8,636 bases of DNA from Methanomicrobiales archaeon (GCA_028678715.1 JAJRCY010000029.1:1-8636); one strand, 5' to 3'; shown: positions 1 through 6,193, numbered from the stretch's first letter. Made by a program: numbers and translations. Notes: generated by a model not told the origin, from the letters alone.

Positions 1-1
1 G

Positions 2-235
2 CCCCTCCACGCGGTCTACCGCCGGCAGCCGCTCCAGGCGTACCTCGAGTCCCACGAGCATCTCTCCATGCGGGCCATGGTCCGCTCCATGAACGCCCGG
101 TACCTCTCCATCGATGAGATACGGGCCCTGGACCCGGACCTGCTGACCTTTACCAATATCAACAAAGTGGAGGACCTGGAGCGGATCAACCGGGTGTGGG
201 GACCCTCGATGAACCCACCGGCCGGCCCGCGGTGA
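2..235 (+). CDS. mobA: MobA-like molybdenum cofactor guanylyltransferase, C-terminal part
   Basis: The gene enters from the left edge, so only the last 77 codons are visible; it stops at TGA 233-235. The visible protein begins PLHAVYRR, the conserved PLHAVY block of MobA-type NTP transferases, and continues to FTNINKVEDLERI near the C terminus, matching the NINTPEDL-type motif that closes the nucleotide-binding domain. Known role of the family: transfer of GMP from GTP to molybdopterin in the cytoplasm, giving the guanine dinucleotide cofactor used by formate dehydrogenase and formylmethanofuran dehydrogenase in methanogens. The last dozen residues (tryptophan, then Pro-rich) look like a short non-conserved tail. 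The N-terminal GTP-binding loop lies outside the window, so a related nucleotidyltransferase cannot be fully excluded. A T-rich stretch (246-253) and a strong hairpin follow the stop. Confidence 0.82.
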   Translation, partial: PLHAVYRRQPLQAYLESHEHLSMRAMVRSMNARYLSIDEIRALDPDLLTFTNINKVEDLERINRVWGPSMNPPAGPR

Positions 236-280
236 GGGTGCCCAATCTCTTTTGCAGCATCCCTGGAGTGTCTGTCCTCG

Positions 281-317
281 CGGGAGGGGGCCGTTGCCCC
301 CTCCCGGTCCCACCCCC
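281..317 (-). repeat. Dispersed palindromic repeat, copy 1, also a hairpin after mobA
   Basis: Positions 281-291 and 296-306 are perfect reverse complements (11 bp) around the 4-base loop CGTT. The adjoining 301-317, read on the minus strand, is GGGGGTGGGACCGGGAG and occurs exactly, 17 of 17 bases, at 6287-6303 on the plus strand. The 11 bases at the far end of the unit (GCCCCCTCCCG) are also shared. It lies 45 bases after the mobA stop, following a T-rich tract, so it may also act in transcript 3'-end formation. Two copies in unrelated intergenic regions point to a REP-like element present elsewhere in the genome (inference). Confidence 0.6.
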
Positions 318-374
318 GGTGAGGATAGTCTCTTCCATCGGTGTCCAAGGAGGGTGTGGCATCCTCATTCGGGG

Positions 375-401
375 GGGCATCCCCCTGGTGGATGGGAATT
401 G
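375..401 (+). repeat. Imperfect direct repeat, left copy
   Basis: This 27-base unit (GGGCATCCCCC, then a GGT-GAT-GG-ATTG pattern) matches 586-612 at 23 of 27 positions in the same orientation. The two copies bracket the left arm and overlap the right arm of the long hairpin at 457-589. Function unknown; it could be a duplicated flank of an insertion or part of a larger repeat family. Confidence 0.45.
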
Positions 402-456
402 GTGAGCCGGTTAGTTTCTGGAGAATCCCGGACATGCCTCTTCCTCATCGGGAGGC

Positions 457-589
457 GCCCACGCGGCGGGGGGACCGCAGGTCCCCCCTGGAGCGTCTCA
501 CCAGCACGCAGATGGCTCTACCGGCTTCGGCTGAGATTACCTGCAGGTAGTGGGACGCTCTTGGGGGCTCCCGCCCCCGCCGCGTGGGC
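457..589 (+). ncRNA. Candidate structured RNA or MITE-like long hairpin
   Basis: The outer arms 457-472 and 574-589 are perfect reverse complements over 16 bases. Inside them, 484-488 pairs with 563-567 and 490-500 pairs with 551-561 (eleven pairs, two of them G-U), separated by one T-T mismatch. On the plus strand the apical part holds a small stem 522-525/530-533 closed by the tetraloop cTTCGg, typical of stable RNA hairpins, and a 12-base palindrome at 538-549. Two local hairpins compete with the long stem: 468-476/480-488 (9 bp, loop GCA) and 563-568/573-578 (6 bp). No protein or recognised RNA family was identified. A non-autonomous mobile element with inverted arms is an alternative, although no target-site duplication directly abuts the arms. 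Confidence 0.35.
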
Positions 590-612
590 ATCCCCCCGGT
601 TGATCGGGATTG
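586..612 (+). repeat. Imperfect direct repeat, right copy
   Basis: Matches 375-401 with four substitutions over 27 bases. Its first four bases are also the end of the right arm of the 457-589 hairpin. Its 3' part forms one side of the hairpin 603-625. Confidence 0.45.
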
Positions 613-625
613 TGGATATCCCGAT
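603..625 (-). terminator. Hairpin immediately downstream of pyrK
   Basis: ATCGGGAT (603-610) and ATCCCGAT (618-625) form a perfect 8-bp stem with a 7-base loop, starting 8 bases beyond the pyrK stop codon. No T-tract follows on the minus strand, so the evidence for termination is only position and structure; archaeal termination usually relies on T-rich runs. It could instead stabilise the pyrDK mRNA 3' end. Confidence 0.35.
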
Positions 626-632
626 TCGATAG

Positions 633-1400
633 CTACCCGAAACGCCGCCGCACGCCGCTCCCGTCCCGGGCGTAGCGGCCCAGTTCGGAATCGCTGAGCC
701 GGTCCCCGGTGAAGACCGGCCCGTCGCGGCAGACCCGCTGCCCGGACGGGTCGATGCAGCAGGAGCCGCAGATCCCGATACCGCACTTCATGTACCGGTG
801 GAGGGAGAACTGCCCCCTCCCCTCCAGGCCTTTCTCTGCCAGGATGTCCAGCACCCGGCGCATCATCGGCTCCGGCCCGCAGACGCAGAAGTGGTCGTAC
901 ACCTCCAGCACGAGCTCGTCCAGGAGAGCGGTGACGACGCCATGGTGGCCGGCCGAACCATCGTCCGTGGCGACATGGAGGGTGGTGGCACCGGAAAGGG
1001 CGACCCTGAACGGAAGTTCCCCCGCCGTGGCGGCTCCCAGCAAAAACGCGCTCACCTTCCCGCCCAGTGCCAGCGGTAGGAGGGGCGCCGCACCGATACC
1101 GCCGGCGATGGCCAGCGTGGGCCCCTGCACCCGGAAGCCGTTCCCGAAGGGCCCCCGGATACCGATGCGGTCCCCCTCCCTCATCGCACAGAGGGCGCGG
1201 GTTGCGTCTCCCACCGCAAGGACGGAGATGGAACGGGGGGAGGTGAGGGCCATGGGGATCTCGTCCACCCCCGGCACCCACACCATCACGAACTGGCCGA
1301 AGGTGAAGGAGAAGGAGTCAGAGAACCGCAGCGTCCGGATCCGGGGGGTCTCCTCCACCACGTCGGTGATCTCCACCACGCGGGGCAGGTGGTCACCCAT
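633..1400 (-). CDS. pyrK: Dihydroorotate dehydrogenase B, electron transfer subunit (PyrK)
   Basis: A 255-residue iron-sulfur flavoprotein that passes electrons from the FMN subunit PyrD to NAD+ in the fourth step of UMP synthesis. The N-terminal part (about 5-90) is the FAD-binding barrel, followed by the NAD-binding segment with AGGIGAAPLLPLA (99-111) and CGPEPMM (174-180). Near the C terminus four cysteines, C206-x4-C211-x2-C214-x9-C224, fit the [2Fe-2S] site of the family. The usual Arg-Pro-x-Ser FAD motif is replaced by IPMALTSP near residue 48, a variant I associate with archaeal homologues. The start at 1400 was chosen because homology begins there and GGGGTG lies 5 bases upstream; the frame remains open further upstream, but only in pyrD antiphase. 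The start overlaps the pyrD stop by 8 bases (ATGGGTGA), implying translational coupling and 1:1 production. Confidence 0.93.
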   Translation of the reverse strand: MGDHLPRVVEITDVVEETPRIRTLRFSDSFSFTFGQFVMVWVPGVDEIPMALTSPRSISVLAVGDATRALCAMREGDRIGIRGPFGNGFRVQGPTLAIAGGIGAAPLLPLALGGKVSAFLLGAATAGELPFRVALSGATTLHVATDDGSAGHHGVVTALLDELVLEVYDHFCVCGPEPMMRRVLDILAEKGLEGRGQFSLHRYMKCGIGICGSCCIDPSGQRVCRDGPVFTGDRLSDSELGRYARDGSGVRRRFG

Positions 1401-2280
1401 GGGCGCACCCCACGATCTCGTCAGGGGAGGTCCCGTCAGGGTCATAGAGTTCCGCGGCGATCTCCCGGAAGATGCCGGGGTTCTCCCGGACGGCGGTACC
1501 GATCTCCACGGCACATGCCCCGGCCATCATCATCTCGATGACGTCCTCTGCTCTCGTGATCCCCCCCACGCCAACGACCGGAATCTCCACGGCTTCGTAC
1601 AGTTCGTACACGCACCGGACCGCGATGGGGAAGATGGCTCTCCCTGAGAGGCCGCCGTACCGGTTTCCCAGCACCGGCCGTCGGAGCTCTGTCGAGATGC
1701 GCATGGCCCGGACCGTGTTCACGGCCACAAGGGCCGTGGCGCCCCCTCTTTCGGCTGCCAGCCCGATCCCGGCCAGGTCCGAGACGTTCGGTGTCAGCTT
1801 CACCCAGGTGGGGAGGCCCAGGGATGCCACTGCACGGGTGCATTCCTGCACGACATCGGGATCCGTGCCGATGGCCGCCCCGTAGCCTTCCGCGTGGGGG
1901 CAGGAGAGGTTCAGCTCAAATCCGGCCACCCGGTCCCGGAACCAGGACGCCACCTCCCGGAATTCCTCCGGGGTTCCCCCGAAGACCGAGGCCACCACCG
2001 GCTGCCCCTTCAGGGGCGAGAGTTCCTCCCGGAACTCCCGCGAGGGATTGGGGAGGCCCATGGCGTTCAGGAGCCCCTCCGGGAGCTCCACCACACAGGG
2101 GCCGGGGTGACCGGCCGACGGTATGGGACCGATGGACTTGGTGACCGCTCCGCCGGCTCCCCCTTCCAGCACCCGCCGGATCGACGATCCCGTGGTTCCC
2201 AGGATCCCGGCGGCCAGCACCAGGTGATTGGCAAGGTCCACTCCGCCGGCGGAGACCCTGCCCGGGGCCAGGCATATCAT
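1393..2280 (-). CDS. pyrD: Dihydroorotate dehydrogenase B, catalytic subunit (PyrD)
   Basis: A 295-residue FMN TIM-barrel enzyme oxidising dihydroorotate to orotate. Visible signatures: TKSI with K48, NAMGLPNPS (72-80) in the substrate/FMN region, ELNLSCPH (122-129) where Cys127 marks the class 1 type (class 2 uses Ser), KLTPNVSD with K161, AVNT with N188, GGLSG (209-213), and the phosphate-binding VGVGGI (236-241) and EIGTA (259-263). With pyrK following directly, this is the NAD-dependent class 1B heterotetramer type. The start ATG at 2280 begins at the usual MICLAPG-type N terminus. An in-frame ATG at 2319 lies upstream of the TATA element and is unlikely to be used. There is little Shine-Dalgarno sequence, and the TATA element is centred 25.5 bases upstream, so the mRNA is probably leaderless. 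It is the first gene of the pyrDK operon and diverges from mdh. Confidence 0.95.
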   Translation of the reverse strand: MICLAPGRVSAGGVDLANHLVLAAGILGTTGSSIRRVLEGGAGGAVTKSIGPIPSAGHPGPCVVELPEGLLNAMGLPNPSREFREELSPLKGQPVVASVFGGTPEEFREVASWFRDRVAGFELNLSCPHAEGYGAAIGTDPDVVQECTRAVASLGLPTWVKLTPNVSDLAGIGLAAERGGATALVAVNTVRAMRISTELRRPVLGNRYGGLSGRAIFPIAVRCVYELYEAVEIPVVGVGGITRAEDVIEMMMAGACAVEIGTAVRENPGIFREIAAELYDPDGTSPDEIVGCAHG

Positions 2281-2289
2281 CCGGAGAAG

Positions 2290-2310
2290 ATTGTATTTAT
2301 TTAATATTAG
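2290..2310. promoter_or_regulatory. Shared bidirectional TATA promoter of pyrD and mdh
   Basis: This AT-rich stretch stands out in GC-rich DNA: plus strand TATTTATTTAATATTAG, minus strand CTAATATTAAATAAATA. Its core TAATATTA (2302-2309) is a perfect palindrome centred at 2305.5, exactly 25.5 bases from the mdh ATG (2331) and 25.5 bases from the pyrD ATG (2280). Archaeal TATA boxes lie about 26 bases before the transcription start, so both transcripts should begin at or next to their start codons (leaderless). TBP binding to one palindromic box could direct either gene, making the two outputs mutually competitive (inference). Confidence 0.75.
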
Positions 2311-2330
2311 CCTACCCATAGTTGTACCCC

Positions 2331-3197
2331 ATGACCCGCCTTGCGGTGATCGGCACGGGAAGGATAGGAGGAGAGGTGGCCTTCCTCGCCGGTGCCCTGG
2401 GGATCGCGCAGGACATGGTGCTCCTGGATGAGAACGAGGCGCTGCTCGGGGCCCAGGTCCAGGATCTCCTGCACACCGGGTGGGATATCAACGTGAGCAC
2501 GGATCCGGGGGACGTCCGGGATACCGACCTCTGCGTGTATACCGCGGGCATCTCCCGGAACCCCATGGTGAAGACCCGGGCGGACCTCCTGGGGGTGAAC
2601 CTGACCATCGCCGAATCGTGCCTCCCGTATGCACGGCGGTTCAGCGGGCTCTGGGTGACGGTCACAAATCCCATGGACGTGCTGAACTACTTCTTCCACA
2701 GGAAAGGAGGCCTGGACCGCCGCAGGTGCATCGGGTTCGGGGGGCAGCTGGACTCGGCCCGGTTCACCCTGGCGCTCCGCGGGGAGGGTATCCGGGCGGA
2801 GGGAACGGTGCTGGGGGAGCATGGCGAACACCAGGTGCCGGTCTTCTCCCGGCTTCCGGTCCCGGTGGCGATCCCGGAACGGGAGCGGATCCTCGCGGCC
2901 CTCCGGGCATCGTCCATGAAGGTGATCCGGGGGAAGGGGGCCACGGTCTTCGGCCCGGCCGTCCATATCGCAGCCCTGCTCCGGGCTCTCATCAGTGGCG
3001 GCGGCAGACCGCTCCCCTGCTCGTGCGTGGTGGAGGGGGAGTACAGCCTCCGGGGCTGCTCCCTGGGTGTCCCTGCCATCCTGGGAAAGGAGGGGGTCCA
3101 GGAGATACGGGAGTTGCCGCTGGACCCCTGGGAGATGGAACAGATGGAGAGAGCCGGAGGGTTCCTCCGGCAGATCTGCGGGAGTTTCGATGGGTGA
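2331..3197 (+). CDS. mdh: Malate dehydrogenase (LDH/MDH family)
   Basis: A 288-residue NAD(P)-dependent oxidoreductase interconverting malate and oxaloacetate; in methanogens this feeds the partial citrate cycle. The Rossmann fold begins with IGTGRIGGE (7-15, GxGxxG), and the second strand ends in an acidic residue (LLDEN, D33), favouring NAD binding. The active-site loop carries R76 and R83 (SRNPMVKTR); arginine at the position corresponding to R81 of E. coli MDH indicates malate rather than lactate. Other catalytic residues are N113 (TNP), D141 and R144 (LDSARF) and H164 in GEHG. The ATG at 2331 was chosen over TTG at 2322 because it begins with the family start MTRLAVIG and sits 25.5 bases from the TATA centre; no Shine-Dalgarno is visible, consistent with a leaderless mRNA. 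The length is a little below the usual 300-330. The end overlaps polB by 8 bases. Confidence 0.92.
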   Translation: MTRLAVIGTGRIGGEVAFLAGALGIAQDMVLLDENEALLGAQVQDLLHTGWDINVSTDPGDVRDTDLCVYTAGISRNPMVKTRADLLGVNLTIAESCLPYARRFSGLWVTVTNPMDVLNYFFHRKGGLDRRRCIGFGGQLDSARFTLALRGEGIRAEGTVLGEHGEHQVPVFSRLPVPVAIPERERILAALRASSMKVIRGKGATVFGPAVHIAALLRALISGGGRPLPCSCVVEGEYSLRGCSLGVPAILGKEGVQEIRELPLDPWEMEQMERAGGFLRQICGSFDG

Positions 3198-5673
3198 CAG
3201 CCAGGCACAGGCCAGGAGAGTGTACAGCCGGGGGATGGCCGGAGGGACGACAACCCTCTCGGATTTCGGGTCCCTCCGGATCGCCATCAACCAGGTGGAG
3301 TACACGAACACCCCTGACGGTCCCCTGATCCACATCTTTGGCCGCGATGCCCTGGGGAAGGCCGTCCACCTGGAGGTGACAGGGTTCCGCCCCTACTTCT
3401 ACGTGCCGGAGGGGGAGGCAGCGGGGGGCCCGATGCCCCTGGTGGCAGAGCAGGAGGAAGGGAAGACCTACCGGTCGATCCGCGGCGAGACGCTCCGTCG
3501 GGTCTATACCCGGCGCCCCACCGATGTCAGGGAGATCCGGGACCGGTTCCGCCACCACGAGGCCGACATCCCCTTCGCCACCCGGTTCCTGATTGACACG
3601 GGCCTCACGGGCGGGGTCGAATCCCCCTCGCTCCGGGCAGATTACCACGACCTGCGGCCTGCCGATGTGCCGTCACCGGCCCGGGTCTGCATGATGGACA
3701 TCGAGTGCGAGGACGAGCGGGGATTTCCCGCGCCGGAACGGGACCGGATCCTGGCCATCACCTGCCACGACTCCTTTGACGACGACTACCTGACCCTCCT
3801 TGTGGATCCCGGGGTCCCGCTCCCGGACATGGCATCTCCTGATCTCTGCAAAGACCGGAAGAACGGGTGCTTTGCCCCGGGAAGGCACCGGGTCCAGGTC
3901 TGCCCGGACGAGACGTCGATGCTCAGGGCACTCGCGGAGTACCTGAGGGCCAAGGACCCGGACATCCTCTCCGGGTGGAACTTCCTGGAGTTCGACATCC
4001 CCTACGTGACCCGGCGGATGGAGGTGCTGGGCCTTTCGCCCGCCTCCCTGGCCCGTCTCCCCGGCGAGACAGAACGCAAAGCCCTGCGGGGACGGGCCCT
4101 CTTCGACCTGCTGGAGGCCTACCGGAAGATGCACGGGGCCCAGAAGGAGTCCTACCGGCTGGATGCCATCGGCGAGGAGGAGCTGGGCGAGACCAAGGTC
4201 CGGTATGCGGGGACCCTCTCTGCCCTCTGGAAGGAGGACCCCGTGCGGCTGGTGGAGTACAACTTCCAGGACGTGGCACTCTGCGTGGGCATCAACAAGA
4301 AGAGCCACATCATCGGGTTCTACCGCGAGATCGCCCGGTACGTGGGGTGCCCCCTGGACCGGACCCTCAACTCCTCCAGCGTCATCGACATCTACATCCT
4401 GCGGAAGGCCTTCGGGAAGTTCGTCCTCCCGTCGAAGGGGTATGCCGCGGCCGAGGAGTTCGAGGGCGCCACCGTCTTTGACCCGGCTCACGGGGTCAAG
4501 GAGAACGTGGTCGTCCTTGACCTCAAGTCCCTGTACCCGATGGCCATGATGACGATCAACGCCTCCCCCGAGACCAAGGACCCGGCCGGCGAGTACCGGG
4601 CCCCGAACGGGATCCGGTTCCGGAAGGAGCCCGACGGGCTCACCCGCTCGATCCTCTCGGAGCTCCTGGAGGAGCGGGAGGTGAAGAAAGCGCTCCGCAA
4701 CCAGCACCCCTCCGGCTCCCCCGAGTACATCCGCTACGACCTGCAGCAGAACGTCATCAAGGTGATCATGAACACCTACTACGGGGTCAGCGGTTATGCC
4801 CGGTTCCGGCTCTACGACCGGGAGATCGGCTCGGCCATCACGGCGGTGGGGAGGGCCATCATCGAGCACACGCGGAAGGTGATCGAGGGGATGGGCCACC
4901 ACGTCCTCTACGGGGACACGGACTCCTGCATGGTGCAGCTCCCCCCCGCCGATACCGGAAAGACCATCGACGTCGCCCGGACAATCGAGGAGCGGCTGAA
5001 CGCGTCCTACCGGGAGTTTGCGAAGGAGACCCTGAACGCCGAGACCCACTACTTCTCCATCAAGTTCGAGAAGATCTACCGCCGGTTCTTCCAGGCCGGG
5101 AAGAAGAAGCGGTATGCCGGCCACCTCGTCTGGAAGGAGGGGAAGGACGTGGACGAGATCGACATCGTGGGCTTCGAGATGCGCCGCAGCGACTACCCCC
5201 AGATCACGAAGGTGGTGCAGCGGACCACCATCGAGATGATCCTGCGGGGGTCCGGCTACCCGGAGCTGAAGGCGTACCTGGGCGGGATCATCACAAAGTA
5301 CCGGGCCGGGAAGTACTCGCCGGAGGAGACCGGCATCCCCGGCGGGATCCAGAAGGACCTGGACCAGTACGAGGTCAATGATGCCCACCGGCGCGGGGCC
5401 ATCTATTCCAACAAGTACCTGGGCGCCGACTTCAAGAAGGGATCCAAGCCGAAACGGCTCTATGTGAAAAGGGTGAAGGCGAAGTACCCCCAGACCGACG
5501 TGCTCTGCTTCGAGTACGCGGACCAGGTGCCACCCGAGTTTGTCATCGACTGGGAGGTGATGCTGGAGAAGACGATCCAGCAGCCCATCTCCCGGATCAT
5601 CGAGGCCCTGGGATGGGACTGGCATGACGTGGACCCGTCCCGGACCACGCTGGCACAGTGGGGGATGGGCTAA
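3190..5673 (+). CDS. polB: Family B replicative DNA polymerase with proofreading exonuclease
   Basis: An 827-residue DNA polymerase. The N-terminal domain carries FRPYFY (66-71) and DIPFATRFLIDTGL, like the domain that senses template uracil in Pyrococcus polymerase. The 3'-5' exonuclease is intact: Exo I D170-x-E172 (MDIECE), Exo II N264...D269 (NFLEFD), Exo III Y357...D361 (YNFQD). The polymerase domain has motif A D444-LKSLYP, motif B K524...N528-TYYG, motif C YGDTDS (574-579) and the KKKRY motif (638-642). No intein interrupts motifs A or C, the common insertion sites. The C terminus TTLAQW resembles a weak PCNA-interacting box with Arg where Gln is usual. The start at 3190 has GGAG five bases upstream; ATG at 3235 is an alternative. 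It overlaps mdh by ATGGGTGA, so translation is probably coupled. The opposite strand is open over much of this gene, a GC-bias artefact. Confidence 0.97.
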   Translation: MGDSQAQARRVYSRGMAGGTTTLSDFGSLRIAINQVEYTNTPDGPLIHIFGRDALGKAVHLEVTGFRPYFYVPEGEAAGGPMPLVAEQEEGKTYRSIRGETLRRVYTRRPTDVREIRDRFRHHEADIPFATRFLIDTGLTGGVESPSLRADYHDLRPADVPSPARVCMMDIECEDERGFPAPERDRILAITCHDSFDDDYLTLLVDPGVPLPDMASPDLCKDRKNGCFAPGRHRVQVCPDETSMLRALAEYLRAKDPDILSGWNFLEFDIPYVTRRMEVLGLSPASLARLPGETERKALRGRALFDLLEAYRKMHGAQKESYRLDAIGEEELGETKVRYAGTLSALWKEDPVRLVEYNFQDVALCVGINKKSHIIGFYREIARYVGCPLDRTLNSSSVIDIYILRKAFGKFVLPSKGYAAAEEFEGATVFDPAHGVKENVVVLDLKSLYPMAMMTINASPETKDPAGEYRAPNGIRFRKEPDGLTRSILSELLEEREVKKALRNQHPSGSPEYIRYDLQQNVIKVIMNTYYGVSGYARFRLYDREIGSAITAVGRAIIEHTRKVIEGMGHHVLYGDTDSCMVQLPPADTGKTIDVARTIEERLNASYREFAKETLNAETHYFSIKFEKIYRRFFQAGKKKRYAGHLVWKEGKDVDEIDIVGFEMRRSDYPQITKVVQRTTIEMILRGSGYPELKAYLGGIITKYRAGKYSPEETGIPGGIQKDLDQYEVNDAHRRGAIYSNKYLGADFKKGSKPKRLYVKRVKAKYPQTDVLCFEYADQVPPEFVIDWEVMLEKTIQQPISRIIEALGWDWHDVDPSRTTLAQWGMG

Positions 5674-5707
5674 TTTCCGGTCAGGATCCGGTGAAAAGAG
5701 AACCGGG

Positions 5708-5725
5708 GGGAGAGATCCCTCTCCC
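5708..5725. terminator. Hairpin between convergent polB and lipoprotein gene
   Basis: GGGAGAG (5708-5714) and CTCTCCC (5719-5725) form a perfect 7-bp stem with a 4-base loop in the 55-base gap between the two stop codons. Read on the minus strand it is followed by a pyrimidine-rich TTCTCTTTTC (5691-5700), a plausible T-rich termination signal for the lipoprotein gene. On the plus strand only short T runs are present, so its use for polB is less certain. Confidence 0.4.
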
Positions 5726-5728
5726 TTG

Positions 5729-6193
5729 TCACGGGCACTCGCCGCGGTAGTACTCCCACCCGTCGCAGACGGTCCCGTTCGCCAGGATGCAGACTCCGTA
5801 CTCGCTCCCGTCAGGGTTCTTGCGGTTCTCATATTTCAGTCCCTTCTCGTCACAGTAGACTGCCGAGGGGTTCGCGATCCTGGTGCTTTCCGTCGTCGTG
5901 ACGGGAACGGGGCACTCGCCCCGCAGGTACTGCCATTCATCGCAGACGGTGCCATCCGCGAGGATGCAGACCCCGTACTCGCTCCCGTCAGGGTTCTTCC
6001 GGATCTCGTAGCCGTGGTCGTCCTGGAGGCAGGCTACGGCTGCGGGATTGGGGATCCCCGGCGTGGGAGTGACAGGACCCGGGGCGGGCTGGGAGCACCC
6101 GCAGGCCAGGACGCCCAGCAGAAGGAGAAGGGCGGCGATGCCGGTGAGGGCGTACATCCCCGCCTGTTGAATCAGGTTATTCTGATCGCGCAT
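5729..6193 (-). CDS. Lipoprotein with two DUF333 domains
   Basis: A 154-residue secreted lipoprotein of unknown function. The N terminus is a short polar segment followed by a hydrophobic stretch (about 15-30) ending LACGC, a lipobox in which Cys31 or Cys33 would be lipidated, anchoring the protein outside the membrane. A Pro/Thr-rich linker (34-49) leads to two repeats (about 47-95 and 106-154), each with NP-[AS]-AV, a first Cys, RKNPDGSEYGVC, a third Cys in GTVC and an end RGECP. This is the DUF333 pattern, often labelled 'putative hemolysin' without experimental basis. Eight cysteines (55, 76, 84, 94 and 114, 135, 143, 153) suggest two disulfides per unit. The start is uncertain: ATG at 6202, 6199 and 6193 are all in frame; AGGA at 6204-6207 best suits 6193 or 6199. 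The DNA of the two repeats is strikingly alike. Confidence 0.85.
   Translation of the reverse strand: MRDQNNLIQQAGMYALTGIAALLLLLGVLACGCSQPAPGPVTPTPGIPNPAAVACLQDDHGYEIRKNPDGSEYGVCILADGTVCDEWQYLRGECPVPVTTTESTRIANPSAVYCDEKGLKYENRKNPDGSEYGVCILANGTVCDGWEYYRGECP
5764..5825 (-). repeat. Coding direct repeat, unit 2 of the DUF333 duplication
   Basis: This 62-base stretch matches 5941-6002 at 56 positions, offset by 177 bases (59 codons), including a run of 26 identical bases at 5796-5821. It encodes the part of the second DUF333 unit from RKNPDGSEYGVC to GTVCD. Confidence 0.8.
5941..6002 (-). repeat. Coding direct repeat, unit 1 of the DUF333 duplication
   Basis: First copy (in reading order) of the internal duplication, matching 5764-5825 at 56 of 62 bases. 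Outside this core the two units diverge at DNA level, while the cysteine spacing is kept. Confidence 0.8.

Larger units (their letters stand above)
236..632. other. Structured convergent intergenic region without a gene
   Basis: These 397 bases lie between the 3' ends of mobA (+) and pyrK (-). Several frames are open, but they encode Pro/Gly/Arg-rich sequence with no recognisable domain, as expected from GC-rich DNA. What is present is structure: a perfect 11-bp hairpin (281-306), an imperfect 27-base direct repeat (375-401 and 586-612), a long imperfect hairpin (457-589) and an 8-bp hairpin next to the pyrK stop (603-625). No promoter-like AT-rich box is obvious inside. Possible readings are a decayed non-autonomous mobile element, a structured RNA, or stacked 3'-end signals of two convergent genes. 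Confidence 0.7.

Noticed and set aside
538..549. 12-base palindrome with the core CCTGCAGG also seen at 7473-7480
   Set aside because: As a separate regulatory site it is unsupported: the shared 8-base core is short for GC-rich DNA and the contexts differ. The palindrome is mentioned only as part of the larger hairpin.
501..550. tRNA-like appearance of the apical region of the long hairpin
   Set aside because: No acceptor stem, no anticodon arm geometry and no T-arm consensus (GGTTCRA) are present.
252..632. Open plus-strand frames across the mobA-pyrK gap
   Set aside because: Composition is Pro/Gly/Arg/Ser-rich, the frames run straight through inverted repeats, and no ribosome binding site or domain supports them.
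445..1281. A 278-codon minus-strand frame overlapping pyrK
   Set aside because: Gly/Arg/His/Pro-rich shadow of pyrK in another frame, extending into the structured intergenic DNA with no recognisable domain.
3673..5832. A 719-codon open frame on the minus strand opposite polB
   Set aside because: It is antisense to a polymerase gene with every catalytic motif intact; the protein is low-complexity (Val/Leu/Gly/Asp/Pro) and fits the codon bias of GC-rich genes read backwards.
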